A stretch of DNA of 56,957 nucleotides from Lentisphaeria bacterium (GTDB lineage: Bacteria; Verrucomicrobiota; Lentisphaeria; Victivallales; UBA1829). A program made the translations under genes and the position numbers. The notes under the pieces are model-generated. The model did not search any database and was not told where the DNA came from. It saw nothing but the letters and a program-made list of their open reading frames with translations. The stretch is taken from NCBI GenBank assembly GCA_003526375.1, contig DPDG01000105.1, forward strand, positions 1 through 56,957. Direction: 5' to 3'. Positions 25,343 to 34,861 of this stretch are shown here, in pieces (position 1 is the stretch's first letter; each line of letters opens with the position of its first letter).

Positions 25343-27739
25343 ATGACAAGGCATAAATTAATCGGAATAAGCATATTGGGCATCCTGTTCGGGACCGCTG
25401 TTTCCGCCTGGGGGGCGGGATACCCGCAGCCGGAGCAGGTTGGTTTCCATAACTGTATCCTGATCTATGAACGGGAGTCCCGCACGATGGATGATCTGCG
25501 CTGTTATGTTGCGGAACCCCGGAAAGCCGGGCGCCCGGTACGCTGGGGGTTCGATGCTTTTCTTTTCCTGACCCTTTATCATGAGGGACAGGAGACCAGC
25601 TATATGAAAAGCAATAAAGCGCTCTGGGAGAAATGGCTGGACCGCTATTTTTCTCCCGGACGCGACATTGACGCCTTGAACAGTGCAATCGAAGCGGTAG
25701 GAGAACCTCCTCCGGGCAAGCGCAAAGTCATTGTCACGATTCCATGGATGAGCAACGAGGTCACGGATTTCGGGGATGTCGACAATGACGGGATTTCCGA
25801 AAATCTTTCGGTCAAAGCCGACCGCGGCAAGGTGGCGCAGTGGTATATTGACCTGGTAAAGAAAAAATTCGCGGAACGCAATTACAAGAATGTCGAGCTG
25901 TGGGGATTTTACTGGATGCGGGAGGATCTGGTCATGGACCGCGAAAATGCGCGGCAGATTACGGATATCATTCACAGGAATGGTTATAAAGTGATGTGGA
26001 TTCCATATTATTATGCGCCCGGCTGGGACCGGTGGAAGGAACTCGGCATGGATCTGGCTCTGATGCAGAGCAGTTATCCTTTCCGTTCCTGGATCGACCG
26101 CGGCGTGGTTCGCAGAAACCGCCTGCGGGCGGCGGCGGACGCCATGCGCAGCGCGGGGCTTGGGTTTGAAGTGGAAGGGCGCGGCCTTGAGACGCCGGAG
26201 GAACGGTGGATGTTCCGGGAGATACTGGCTTACGGCAGTCCGGACAGGGAAGGCTATCAGGCGGGAGTGCAGGCATATTTTCTCGGGTTTGACGTGGTGG
26301 AGCGTCTTGCCCGCTCCAACGATCCTGAAGAACAGGCATTGTATACTTTGCTCATGGATTATCTGAACAACCGGAAGGTGCCGCTGGAGGATTCCCGTCG
26401 GCCACGGAAATGGAATGTTGTCCGTTCCGAGTCGCGGAAAACAGTGACGGCGGAAGCCGTGCTGCCTGAAAAGGCTGCGGTTTCGCAGTTGGATATTTTC
26501 TTCAAGGATGAAATCCCTTCCGAAGGCTGGATCGGCCATGCGGAGGTTTTTGTGAAATATTCCGAAACGGGGAAATGGGCTCCCGCGGGATGGGCGATCG
26601 GAGGAAATCAGGATTCCTATGCCGGGAGGCGCAACGGATATGAGCGCGGTTTCAGAAATATTACGGTGCCGGTCGGGGGAAAGCCGATTCATGCGATCAG
26701 GGTGGTGATTACCGGACAGGAACGGATGATCCCTGAATTTGAATTGTCCTGTGATTTTTATGGTCCGCAGCTGACGGGACATGAAAATCTTGCCTGGGGC
26801 TGCGGTTACGAAACCACTCTGCCTTCCGGCAGGGCACGCTATCCCGATAATGAAGCGGGCAATAAGTTGATTGACGGGAAAACATTCAGCAGAGACTATT
26901 CCGCTTATATCGGCTGGGGAAATGAGCCGGGGCATGTGGATCTCGTATTGGACGCGGCAAACCGGTGCCGGTTTGATGAGGTGCGGGTTTATTGCCGCGG
27001 CGGCAGTTATGACGGAGTGAATTTTCCTCTGAACCCGTGTGTGGTGATTTCAGACAAAGCGCCTTTCAAAGGAATATCCGGTCTCGGCGGAATTCCCGAT
27101 CCGGCGCCTCTGATTCTGGATTACCGGGAGTTGGTTCCAACTGAAAAGCAGAGTCGGTATGTATGGGACGGGTATTTCAGATTCATGCTGCCGCGGGCGG
27201 TTTCTGCGAAATATATCTCTTTCCATGGAGAGTCCGCCGGCTGGATCATGATCTCGGAACTTGGACTGTGCTTGAATGGGAAGAACCTGAATCTGGCGGA
27301 TTGCCGTTATACATTTTCCCCTGTTGCCACGGCGGAGCGCAACAACAGCAACGAACCAAACGGGGTGTGGCTGACCGACGGCATGATCGCCAGACGCGCG
27401 TGGTTCGGGCAGTATTACGGCTGGCAGGGAGGGGCTCCGGTGGATATTGTGATAGACTTGAAGAAGATGCTGCCGGTTTCCGGGGTGAAGGTCTGGTGTG
27501 TCAAAGACCAGAAATACGGAGTGGTTCCGCCGAAAAACGTGGAAATGGCATTTTCCGCTGACAAAATATCGTGGAGCGGAATGGCGCAGGCAACTCCGGA
27601 ACCGCCGGACGCCCTGTTCGGTCCGTGCGCGTTCCAGTTGAGAGTGAATGGGATTCCTGCGCGGTATGTCAAAGTGCGCGTCACAGGGCGCAGTGAAGGC
27701 TGGGCATGGACTATGTTAAGTGAAATTGAAGTGAAATAA
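25343..27739 (+). CDS. Secreted DUF4855-like protein with discoidin-type C-terminal domains
   Basis: From the chosen ATG this is a 798-residue protein with a signal peptide (MTRHKLIGISILGILFGTAVSAWG). The N-terminal half follows the DUF4855 pattern: FHNCILIYERESRTM, WGFDAFLFLTLYHEG, VIVTIPWMSN, YKNVELWGFYWMRE, VMWIPYYYAPGWDRWKELGMDLALMQ. This looks like a TIM-barrel glycan enzyme, though I know of no proven activity. The C-terminal half has two beta-sandwich stretches like discoidin/F5-8C domains (about 480-640 and 690-798). In-frame ATGs upstream (25307, 25316) cannot be excluded as the start. It heads the operon that continues with two pseudopilins, a LacI regulator and a symporter. Confidence 0.75.
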   Translation: MTRHKLIGISILGILFGTAVSAWGAGYPQPEQVGFHNCILIYERESRTMDDLRCYVAEPRKAGRPVRWGFDAFLFLTLYHEGQETSYMKSNKALWEKWLDRYFSPGRDIDALNSAIEAVGEPPPGKRKVIVTIPWMSNEVTDFGDVDNDGISENLSVKADRGKVAQWYIDLVKKKFAERNYKNVELWGFYWMREDLVMDRENARQITDIIHRNGYKVMWIPYYYAPGWDRWKELGMDLALMQSSYPFRSWIDRGVVRRNRLRAAADAMRSAGLGFEVEGRGLETPEERWMFREILAYGSPDREGYQAGVQAYFLGFDVVERLARSNDPEEQALYTLLMDYLNNRKVPLEDSRRPRKWNVVRSESRKTVTAEAVLPEKAAVSQLDIFFKDEIPSEGWIGHAEVFVKYSETGKWAPAGWAIGGNQDSYAGRRNGYERGFRNITVPVGGKPIHAIRVVITGQERMIPEFELSCDFYGPQLTGHENLAWGCGYETTLPSGRARYPDNEAGNKLIDGKTFSRDYSAYIGWGNEPGHVDLVLDAANRCRFDEVRVYCRGGSYDGVNFPLNPCVVISDKAPFKGISGLGGIPDPAPLILDYRELVPTEKQSRYVWDGYFRFMLPRAVSAKYISFHGESAGWIMISELGLCLNGKNLNLADCRYTFSPVATAERNNSNEPNGVWLTDGMIARRAWFGQYYGWQGGAPVDIVIDLKKMLPVSGVKVWCVKDQKYGVVPPKNVEMAFSADKISWSGMAQATPEPPDALFGPCAFQLRVNGIPARYVKVRVTGRSEGWAWTMLSEIEVK

Positions 27740-27759
27740 TTAAGAAAAGGAAACGGACA

Positions 27760-28539
27760 ATGAAACAGAGAAAATCAAGTTTCACATTTACCGAGCTCTT
27801 AATGGAAATCGCGGTGATTGCAACTCTGGCGGCGATGTGCCTGCCGCTTCTGACCCGTTCCCGCGAGATGGCGAAAGAGGTGCAGTGCCTTGACAATATG
27901 AAACAGATCGGGCAGTGCATGGCACGTTATGCAAAGGACAACAATGACTTTTTCCCCGTCGGAGAAAATGACGCCGGCGTGACATGGTATCAGCAGATTG
28001 CGGGAAAAAGTGCCGCGGACATGAGTAAGGCGTCTCCTTTATATTATGGACGGGGAGGATTTTTCGATTGTCCCGATACCGTCGGCTATGCCAAAATCTA
28101 CGGCATTCATCAGGCTCTGGCGCCGAGCTGGTTTCCCGATCAGTTGTGGCCTCGGAAGCATCGCAGGATCGGCATTCTCGGACAGCCCGGCATGAAAATG
28201 ATCGTCAGCGAGAAAGGAATGAATCATGACAGGAATTGGGGATACAATGATTTCATGACCTGGCGCGCACGCTGGACCGATGACACCGTGACTTTTCAGG
28301 GCAGCAGACTTTCCTGTTCTCCTGAACTTGACCGTGATCTGGCTCCGGGCTCCTCCGGCGGCTGGGAAGGCCCGCGGTCTGTCCGTTATCGTCACAACGG
28401 CAGAAACAGCGGTCTTTTCGGTGACGGACATGCGTCTTTGAATGCAAAAGGCTCTTTGAATTGGAAGGATAATATCCTGATTGAGGCACTGAATCAGCCC
28501 GGTGAAAACTATTATGGACTGGGTGAACTCAAACAGTAA
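27760..28539 (+). CDS. Pseudopilin-like protein, degenerate leader helix
   Basis: This 259-residue member of the pseudopilin family has the short leader MKQRKSS and then FTFTELLMEIAVIATLAAMCLPLL. The conserved Glu at +5 is kept, but an extra Glu (ME) and a Cys sit inside the usually hydrophobic helix. H-x9-DG is intact as RHNGRNSGLFGDGH. The body is about two-thirds identical by eye to the next gene (FDCPDTVGYAKIYGIHQALAP; KMIVSEKG), so the two are a tandem duplicate pair. AAAAGGAAACGG precedes the ATG. It follows the DUF4855 gene by 20 bases and must be co-expressed with it. Confidence 0.85.
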   Translation: MKQRKSSFTFTELLMEIAVIATLAAMCLPLLTRSREMAKEVQCLDNMKQIGQCMARYAKDNNDFFPVGENDAGVTWYQQIAGKSAADMSKASPLYYGRGGFFDCPDTVGYAKIYGIHQALAPSWFPDQLWPRKHRRIGILGQPGMKMIVSEKGMNHDRNWGYNDFMTWRARWTDDTVTFQGSRLSCSPELDRDLAPGSSGGWEGPRSVRYRHNGRNSGLFGDGHASLNAKGSLNWKDNILIEALNQPGENYYGLGELKQ

Positions 28540-28588
28540 ATGTTTCAGAATGGCATATCAACAGAATGGTGATGGAAAGGAATTGTTT

Positions 28589-29491
28589 ATGAAACGGGAA
28601 CTGAAATTTTTCACCTGGATGAGATCCGAAAGGATGAGCTGCATGTTGGGAGTGAAGGAAAACGCAGAAAAACCTGATTCCGGTATTTCGCATTCCTTCC
28701 CATGTCCGGGTGTTCTTTTTTCAAGGAGGGAAAGAGGAATTTTCACCCTGATAGAGCTCCTCATTGTGGTTGCGATCATTGCCATTCTGGCGGCATTGCT
28801 TCTGCCTGCGTTAGGCAAAGCGCGGGAAACAGCACTGGGAATCAAATGTGCCGGCAATATGAAGCAGATCGGACAGTACATGGCGATGTACATCAACGAC
28901 AACAGTGATTATTTCCCGCTTGGCGACAATCATGGCGGCGTTACCTGGTATCAGTTGATTGCCGCAAAGAGCACCGAAGAACTTGCATTGAACGACAGTT
29001 CATCGCTTTATCTCGGCAAAGGTGGTGTTTTCGATTGCCCGAAGACTGTAGGTTATGCTAAGATTTACGGGATTCATCAGGCCCTGGCACCAAGTTACTG
29101 GCCGGATGATCAACCTTACAGAAAACACCGCAAGGTCAGTGTTCTTGGACAACCCAGCATGAAAATGATCGTCAGCGAGAAGGGAACAAATTATGAGAAA
29201 AACTGGGGATACAATGATTTTATGACCTGGCGGGTTCGCTGGACGAATGATACCGGGACTTATCAGGGCAGCAGCCTTTCATACCTGTACCCGCTGAACC
29301 GTGATCTTCCGGAAGGTTCCACCGGCGGGTGGGAAGGTCCGCGGTCGATTCGTTATCGGCATAACAATAAAAACAGTGGCCTGTTCGGTGACGGTCATGC
29401 CGCATTGAATGCAAGGGGCGTGCTGAATTGGAAAGACAATATCCTGATTGACGCGCTGAATCAGGCAAGTGAAAATTATTACGGATTTTGA
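28589..29491 (+). CDS. Pseudopilin-like protein, long preleader
   Basis: This 300-residue protein has a canonical leader IFTLIELLIVVAIIAILAALLLPAL starting near residue 52, after a long preleader (MKRELKFFTWMRSE... SFPCPGVLFSRRERG). H-x9-DG is present as RHNNKNSGLFGDGH. The ATG at 28589 is supported by GGAAAGGA upstream; an earlier in-frame ATG exists at 28502, inside the end of the previous gene. It is a close paralogue of the preceding gene, from which it differs mostly in the leader. It should be cleaved by a prepilin peptidase such as the one at 32569. Function unknown. Confidence 0.87.
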   Translation: MKRELKFFTWMRSERMSCMLGVKENAEKPDSGISHSFPCPGVLFSRRERGIFTLIELLIVVAIIAILAALLLPALGKARETALGIKCAGNMKQIGQYMAMYINDNSDYFPLGDNHGGVTWYQLIAAKSTEELALNDSSSLYLGKGGVFDCPKTVGYAKIYGIHQALAPSYWPDDQPYRKHRKVSVLGQPSMKMIVSEKGTNYEKNWGYNDFMTWRVRWTNDTGTYQGSSLSYLYPLNRDLPEGSTGGWEGPRSIRYRHNNKNSGLFGDGHAALNARGVLNWKDNILIDALNQASENYYGF

Positions 29492-29512
29492 CAGGCAAAC
29501 AGGAAGGCAAAG

Positions 29513-30526
29513 ATGATTATGAAGCATACAGCAAAGAAGAAAGCCCGCAATGTCACTCTGGATCAGCTGGCGGAGCAGTTGGGAATATCGCGGAGTGCAG
29601 TTTCACTTGCGCTGAACGGCAAACCGGGAGTCAGCGAAGCCACCCGCGAGACGGTGATGAAATGCGCCTCGGAATTGAACTACAGGGTTTGCCTGAAGGG
29701 GCGGAAAATGGATCTGATCGGCGTAATTACGCCGCGGCTTTCCGATTCGTTTTTCAGCGAGATTGCCGTCGGCATTGAAGGGGCTGCCGCCGAGCACGAC
29801 TATGATGTGATCATCCATGCGGTTGAACGGTGCCGATTCAAAAGTGAACAGGTTGTAAAACGTCTGGCGGAAAAAGTGGACGGCATGATCATTGTGGCAA
29901 ACTGGGTAAGAAAGGAACATTATGAGGCGTTTCTTTCGAGGAATATTCCTGTTGTGTGCCTGGGGGAGGAGCCGGGCATCAGTTTGCCGTCCGTTTACAT
30001 GGATACCCGGAAAGCGTGTGAGCTGGTGATGAATCATCTGGCTGGGCTTGGACACAGGGAAATCGTTTACTGTCACTCATTTTCCACTTACAGCCAGGAT
30101 CGCTTGAGGTGTACGGAAGAAATTGCCCGCGCAAAGGGGCTTAAGCTGATTCCGTGCGCAATTGAGGATGAGATCAATATTGAAAAGGCGTTTTTCGGTT
30201 TTTCCAACTTTCTGGAAATGGGGAACCGGTTCACAGCAGTCGCCTGCAGTACGGATTATATTGCCAGCGGCGTTCTTCAGGCATTGAACAGGGCGGATAT
30301 TCAAGTGCCGCACGAGGTGTCTCTGGTCGGATTTGACAATCTGGTATGGAGTAAGCTGCTGAATCCTTCGCTGACCACGATTCAGCAGCCGCAGTTGGAG
30401 CAGGGCGAGGCGGCGATGCACATGCTGCTTGAGCTGATGAAAGGAAAGGCCGTCCGTAATTTCATGATGGAACCCAGCCTGATCGTCCGTAACTCCACGG
30501 CTCCTGTTTTAGCCGGGCCGCGATAG
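29513..30526 (+). CDS. LacI family transcriptional regulator
   Basis: This 337-residue regulator has the N-terminal LacI helix-turn-helix with hinge (VTLDQLAEQLGISRSAVSLALNGKPGVSEATRETV, about 14-48) and a periplasmic-binding-protein-type effector domain (about 65-330, IGVITPRLSDSFFSEIAVGI; HREIVYCHSFST; VSLVGFDNLVWSKLLNPSLTTIQQP). It likely senses a sugar released by the neighbouring secreted protein or imported by the symporter that follows ten bases later. AGGAAGG lies six bases before the first ATG. It is placed fourth in the operon, so it may control its own transcription. Confidence 0.92.
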   Translation: MIMKHTAKKKARNVTLDQLAEQLGISRSAVSLALNGKPGVSEATRETVMKCASELNYRVCLKGRKMDLIGVITPRLSDSFFSEIAVGIEGAAAEHDYDVIIHAVERCRFKSEQVVKRLAEKVDGMIIVANWVRKEHYEAFLSRNIPVVCLGEEPGISLPSVYMDTRKACELVMNHLAGLGHREIVYCHSFSTYSQDRLRCTEEIARAKGLKLIPCAIEDEINIEKAFFGFSNFLEMGNRFTAVACSTDYIASGVLQALNRADIQVPHEVSLVGFDNLVWSKLLNPSLTTIQQPQLEQGEAAMHMLLELMKGKAVRNFMMEPSLIVRNSTAPVLAGPR

Positions 30527-30535
30527 GAGCAGATC

Positions 30536-32335
30536 ATGAATTTCCCACTGATTGACTGTGTGGTGCTGGCGGCATATCTGATCATCTCATTTGTCGCCGG
30601 AATTTGCGCCAATAAAATTCTGAAGAGTTCCAATAAAAGCGCGGACGGATATTTCCTTGCGGGAAGATCCATGCCCGGCTGGCTTACGGGTATTTCCAAT
30701 GCCGTGACGGCGATGAATGCCGATGTGGCTCCCGCCTATCTCGGCGTGACCCTGGCGGTCGGGTTGCCGGTTTGCTGGTTCTACTTTTCCCGTTTTTCCC
30801 TTGGCGTTCTGCTGGCGGGATTGTTGTTTTTTGCCCGCTGGCGGCAGTTGGGAGTTTCCACCGGCCCGGAGTTTTTCAGTCTGCGCTTCGGCGGGAACTG
30901 CGGCTCCTTTGTCCGCAGCTACTCTTCCATTTCCAGCGTCCTGCTGGGGATTATCCCGTGGACGGGGGCGGGGTTGCTTGGAATTCACATGATCTTTTCG
31001 AATTTTTTCGGTTATACCGATAAATTGACGACTCTGGTTATTATCCTGCCTCTGCTGCTGATTTACGTATGGGTTTCAGGCTTTGCAGGAGTTCTGGTTA
31101 CGGATTTCATACAGACACTGGTAATCGTCGTCTCCAGTATTTTCATTTGCGGCGCGGTGCTGTATCATTTCGGCGGGCCTGCGGAACTGGCGGCTGCTGT
31201 ATCGAATGCGTTTCCTGCGGAACAGAGCGAACGTATCTTGTCGATATGGCCCCAGCAGGGGAACCCGGTGGTCAGTCCGGCGCTGGTCCTGATCTGGTTT
31301 TTCCTTTGCAGTTGCGGCGCCGGCGGTTCCGTCGGAATCGAAGGACAACGGGTGATTTCCTGCAAGAATACGGGCGAGGCGATCAAGGTCAGCATCTGGA
31401 CGCAGGCGGGGTTGTTTGTCATGCTCCTCCTGCTGACGCTTCCCGCCCTGGGTTTGCTGGCTGATTTCCCGGAACTGCATCAGGCGTCGCCGCAGGAACG
31501 GGAGAGCGCATACAGTATTTTGATCAACAACTATCTGCCCTCCGGTTTCAAGGGGCTGACTCTTGCGGCGTTGGCGGCGGCAGTCATGTCCACGGTCAGC
31601 AGTCATTTGAGCTACGGGGCGCAGACGATTGTAAATGACGTGCTTCAGCCGATCTTCAAGATCAGCGACGACAAAAAAGTCTGGGCGGGGCGCATGGTCA
31701 TGGTCGGCATGATGCTGCTGTCTGTTTTGGTGGTCTATCTGTCCGACAGTCTGCTTGGAATTGCGATTACTCTGCTCGGGCTGTTCGGTTCTTCGGCTTT
31801 GATCGGCTGGGGATACTGGTGGTACTGGCGGATCAATTTCTGTTCCTGGGTGGCTTCCACCATCGGCGGGCCCTGCATTTACTTCATCGGCAAAACACTG
31901 CTCAACCGCTGGCAGTTCTGGGCGGAACAGAAGGCGCTCAGCGTCACTCATGCCCAGATGATGGATGTTTACTGGGCGCTTGCCAGTATGTTCCTGACGA
32001 CGGCTTTCGTTTTGCTGGTCACATTCCTGACACGTCCGGAAAAGCCGGAGGTTCTGATGAACTTCTACAAACGCGCCCGCCCGATGGGATACTGGCGTCC
32101 GGTTCAGGATATGCTGAGAGAACGCGGCGAGCTGCGTGAAGAGCCGAAACACCTGATTCTCGGAGGAGTTTTTACCGCCGTCATGGGAGCTGTATGGATC
32201 AACAGTTTTGTCATGGCTCTTTCCAAAGCCTACATCGGAGAATACCTGGACGCATTTCTCTTCGGCATTGCGGCGGTTGTTTTTGCCTGGTTTTTCAAGC
32301 GTTTCTTCAACTGGCAGTTGCGCCGGCTGGAATAA
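30536..32335 (+). CDS. Sodium:solute symporter (SSS family)
   Basis: This 599-residue integral membrane protein has about 13-14 hydrophobic segments in the LeuT-like SSS arrangement. Family stretches include DGYFLAGRSMPGWLTGISNAVTAMNADVAPAYLG near the start and KGLTLAALAAAVMSTVSSHLSYGAQTIVND near residue 340-370, which holds the usual sodium-site Ser/Thr residues. It would import a sugar or a related small solute with sodium across the cytoplasmic membrane. AGGAG precedes the ATG. It ends the operon begun by the DUF4855 gene, which suggests that its substrate is a product of that enzyme. Confidence 0.92.
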   Translation: MNFPLIDCVVLAAYLIISFVAGICANKILKSSNKSADGYFLAGRSMPGWLTGISNAVTAMNADVAPAYLGVTLAVGLPVCWFYFSRFSLGVLLAGLLFFARWRQLGVSTGPEFFSLRFGGNCGSFVRSYSSISSVLLGIIPWTGAGLLGIHMIFSNFFGYTDKLTTLVIILPLLLIYVWVSGFAGVLVTDFIQTLVIVVSSIFICGAVLYHFGGPAELAAAVSNAFPAEQSERILSIWPQQGNPVVSPALVLIWFFLCSCGAGGSVGIEGQRVISCKNTGEAIKVSIWTQAGLFVMLLLLTLPALGLLADFPELHQASPQERESAYSILINNYLPSGFKGLTLAALAAAVMSTVSSHLSYGAQTIVNDVLQPIFKISDDKKVWAGRMVMVGMMLLSVLVVYLSDSLLGIAITLLGLFGSSALIGWGYWWYWRINFCSWVASTIGGPCIYFIGKTLLNRWQFWAEQKALSVTHAQMMDVYWALASMFLTTAFVLLVTFLTRPEKPEVLMNFYKRARPMGYWRPVQDMLRERGELREEPKHLILGGVFTAVMGAVWINSFVMALSKAYIGEYLDAFLFGIAAVVFAWFFKRFFNWQLRRLE

Positions 32336-32364
32336 GGGGGGCGGATTGCCTGCCGTCAAGGGCG

Positions 32365-32415
32365 GACCATCGGTTTTCCGGAAATGGAGCCGATGGTCTG
32401 TTTCTGTTTTCTGTG
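32365..32415 (+). terminator. Intrinsic terminator after the symporter
   Basis: GACCATCGG (32365-32373) and CCGATGGTC (32390-32398) form a 9-bp stem around a 16-base loop. A T-rich stretch TGTTTCTGTTTTCTG follows. It ends the long rightward operon. Confidence 0.65.
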
Positions 32416-32492
32416 AACAGTGCTTTCTTCGCTTTCAGTTTTGTTTTTTCCGGGATATTGTCATTCGGATGAAAGAATATGGAGAAAAGGAG

Positions 32493-32520
32493 TTGACAAT
32501 AGTTCAGAGACATATAAATT
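32493..32520 (+). promoter_or_regulatory. Promoter of the prepilin peptidase gene
   Basis: TTGACA (32493-32498) is followed after 16 bases by TAAATT (32515-32520), or after 14 by TATAAA. The gene therefore has its own promoter and is not just the tail of the symporter operon. Confidence 0.6.
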
Positions 32521-32568
32521 ATTTACCGCAGTTATCTGGAGAATTAAGAAACGGAGAAAGAAAAAAGA

Positions 32569-33423
32569 ATGCTGAATACGGCAGATGTGATTGAATATTT
32601 CCGGATGTATCCACAGATATTTACATTCTGGGTCGTGATATCCTTTGTTTTCGGGTGCTGTATTGGCAGTTTCCTGAATGTATGCATCTGGCGGGTGCCG
32701 CGCGGGATGTCGATCATATCGCCGCCGTCGCACTGCCCGAAATGCGATCACAAAATCACCGCATTGGAAAACATTCCGCTTCTGAGCTGGATTTTTCTGG
32801 GCGGGAAATGCAGTTCCTGTCATGCACCGATTACGATCCGGTATTTTCTTGTGGAACTTATGACCGGTTTGCTGTTTGCCCTCATCTTTCTGAAAGTCAT
32901 TGCCATGCAGCAGCCGATTGCCGTTCTTCTCCCTTATTTTGTGATGGCTGCGATCCTGATCTGCAGCGCATTCACGGACTGCGAACTCGGAATCATTCCG
33001 AATGAGTTCACTTACTTCGGCATGATCTGCGGTGTGGCATTTGCCGCGCTGTTTCCGTCAGCATGGAATCTTGACTCCCGTGTGGCTGCGCTTTTGCTGT
33101 CGCTGGTCTCCATGCTTGCGGCGGGGGGGCTGATGGCACTTTGCGCTGTCGCGGGGAAAAAGATTTTCAGGCGGGAAGCTCTCGGATGGGGGGATGTGAA
33201 GTTTATTGCCGCCGCCAGTGCTTTGACCGGGCTTCCGGGAGCGCTTTTCACGGTGCTGGCGGGTTCTCTGGCGGGGCTGGCCGGCGCTCCGTTTCTGCGT
33301 CTGATTCCGAAATACCGGAAACGGCGGACACTCCGTTTCGGTCCGTTTCTTGCATTCGGAATGCTGATCTGGATCTTTTTCGGAGATGTGCTGGTACGAA
33401 TGTATATGAGAATTTTGAATTGA
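32569..33423 (+). CDS. Prepilin peptidase (A24 family, PilD/GspO-like)
   Basis: This 284-residue membrane aspartic protease cleaves the leader of prepilins on the cytoplasmic side and may methylate the new N-terminus. The N-terminal methylase-type domain keeps the four zinc Cys as CPKC (56-59) and CSSC (81-84). The catalytic Asp residues are D137 (FTDCELGIIPN) and D209 in GWGDVK, the GxGD motif. About seven membrane segments are seen. It lies between pseudopilin operons and is the obvious enzyme to mature the five pilin-like proteins of the window; no assembly ATPase or secretin gene is near. Confidence 0.93.
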   Translation: MLNTADVIEYFRMYPQIFTFWVVISFVFGCCIGSFLNVCIWRVPRGMSIISPPSHCPKCDHKITALENIPLLSWIFLGGKCSSCHAPITIRYFLVELMTGLLFALIFLKVIAMQQPIAVLLPYFVMAAILICSAFTDCELGIIPNEFTYFGMICGVAFAALFPSAWNLDSRVAALLLSLVSMLAAGGLMALCAVAGKKIFRREALGWGDVKFIAAASALTGLPGALFTVLAGSLAGLAGAPFLRLIPKYRKRRTLRFGPFLAFGMLIWIFFGDVLVRMYMRILN

Positions 33424-33448
33424 CAAATGAGTAAAGATGTGATATTTT
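33420..33448 (+). promoter_or_regulatory. yebC-ruvC promoter overlapping the prepilin peptidase stop
   Basis: TTGACA (33420-33425) contains the TGA stop codon of the prepilin peptidase (33421-33423). TATTTT (33443-33448) follows after 17 bases. The yebC ATG is at 33542. Confidence 0.5.
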
Positions 33449-33541
33449 AAAGATTGGTGAATGTACCCGGGATTTTTCCGGATGCGTTTTACATAGGTAT
33501 TTTTCAGATGAAATAACATATTAAAGAAGGAAGGTCAGCCT

Positions 33542-34303
33542 ATGTCAGGTCATAGCAAATGGGCGAATATCAAGCACAAAAAAGAAGCTTCGGATAAGAA
33601 GAAAGGCAAAATCTTTTCAAAACTCGCGAAAGAGATCATGGTCTGCGTGAAGCAGAGCGGCAAGGATCCGAACTCGAATCCGCGTTTGAGAATGGCTCTG
33701 ATTGAAGCCCGTTCCGCAAATATGCCCCGTGAAAATATTGACCGTGCCATCAAGAAAGGCGCCGGTGAACTCGGCAATGTCGTTTACGAGGAGATTGTCT
33801 ACGAGGGATATGGACCCCAGGGAACCGCGATCATCGTCGAGTGTCTGACCGACAACAAAAACAGAACCATAGGCGATGTGCGTCTGACGTTTGACCGTAA
33901 CAACGGCAATCTTGCAGCCAGCGGCGCCGTCGGCTGGATGTTCCAGAGAAAAGCGCATTTCGTGATTACCGATGAGGCGAATGCCAATGAGGAAAAACTG
34001 ATGGACATTGTTCTCGACGCAGGCGCGGAGGATATTGAAGTGGAAGACGGCATGGCTGAAATCTGGGCTGCTCCGGAGGCTTTCACCGATATTGCGAAAG
34101 CTTTGGAGGATGCCGGAATTGAAACGACCGAGTCCGGTATTGTGCGTCGCCCGGATAATACCGTCGGCGTGAATGATCTTTCCACCGCCCAGCAGATTCT
34201 GCGTCTCGTGGACAAGCTGGATGATCTGGAGGATGTTCAGGCGGTTCATCACAATGCGAATATTGCAAGTGAAGTGTTGGACGAGATTGACGCTCAGGAG
34301 TAA
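33542..34303 (+). CDS. yebC: YebC/PmpR family regulatory protein
   Basis: This 253-residue protein shows the family hallmark MSGHSKWANIKHKKEASDKKKGK at the start and later PRENIDRAIKKGAGE and YEEIVYEGYGPQG. Members of this family act as DNA-binding regulators or, in recent work on some bacteria, as ribosome-associated factors easing translation of proline runs. It is followed 18 bases later by ruvC, an arrangement very common in bacteria. AGGAAGG precedes the ATG. Confidence 0.95.
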   Translation: MSGHSKWANIKHKKEASDKKKGKIFSKLAKEIMVCVKQSGKDPNSNPRLRMALIEARSANMPRENIDRAIKKGAGELGNVVYEEIVYEGYGPQGTAIIVECLTDNKNRTIGDVRLTFDRNNGNLAASGAVGWMFQRKAHFVITDEANANEEKLMDIVLDAGAEDIEVEDGMAEIWAAPEAFTDIAKALEDAGIETTESGIVRRPDNTVGVNDLSTAQQILRLVDKLDDLEDVQAVHHNANIASEVLDEIDAQE

Positions 34304-34321
34304 TCTCCGGAATCAGGCAGA

Positions 34322-34828
34322 ATGGTTATTCTTGGAATAGATACGGCGATCCGGCGGACCGGTTACGGCGTAGTTCGCATGGAGGGGAACCGGATCCATG
34401 TGCTGGACTGCGGCGTCATTAAAAACGCCCCTTCTCTGAAACATAGCGAGTGTCTGCGTCGTATCTATATGGGAATCAAAGAGTTGGTCGATGCTTTCAA
34501 GCCGGATGCCGCTTCGATTGAAATGGCGTTTGTCGGCAAAAATGTGCGGACAACGATGATTTTGAGCATGGCGCGGGGAGCGGCGATCGCTTCCGCCTCG
34601 AATGCCGGTGTTCCGGTATATGAATATTCGCCGAAAACGGCGAAAAGATCGGCGGTCGGTATGGGGACTGCGTCCAAGGAGCAGGTTGCTTCTGTTCTGG
34701 CGGCGGTCTGCCATCTGGAAGTTTCGGGAATTCCGAACGATTCCACAGATGCGCTGGCTCTGGCGGTTTGCCACGGCAATATTGCCGTGAGGCCGGAGCT
34801 TGCGGCGTTTCTTGCGGAACCGCTTTAA
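34322..34828 (+). CDS. ruvC: Holliday junction resolvase RuvC
   Basis: This 168-residue endonuclease cuts Holliday junctions made in recombination, normally together with RuvAB. The four acidic catalytic residues are visible: D7 (LGIDTA), E67 (SIEMAF), D140 and D143 (PNDSTDALA). The length is normal. ruvA and ruvB are not in the window. It is co-transcribed with yebC. Confidence 0.95.
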   Translation: MVILGIDTAIRRTGYGVVRMEGNRIHVLDCGVIKNAPSLKHSECLRRIYMGIKELVDAFKPDAASIEMAFVGKNVRTTMILSMARGAAIASASNAGVPVYEYSPKTAKRSAVGMGTASKEQVASVLAAVCHLEVSGIPNDSTDALALAVCHGNIAVRPELAAFLAEPL

Positions 34829-34861
34829 TTTTAGTATGCAACATTTACAGAGAGAAAACTT

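Noticed and set aside
31076..32359. 427-codon minus-strand frame across the symporter gene
   Set aside because: Antisense to a convincing membrane transporter; the product is rich in Arg, Gln and His with no pattern of its own.
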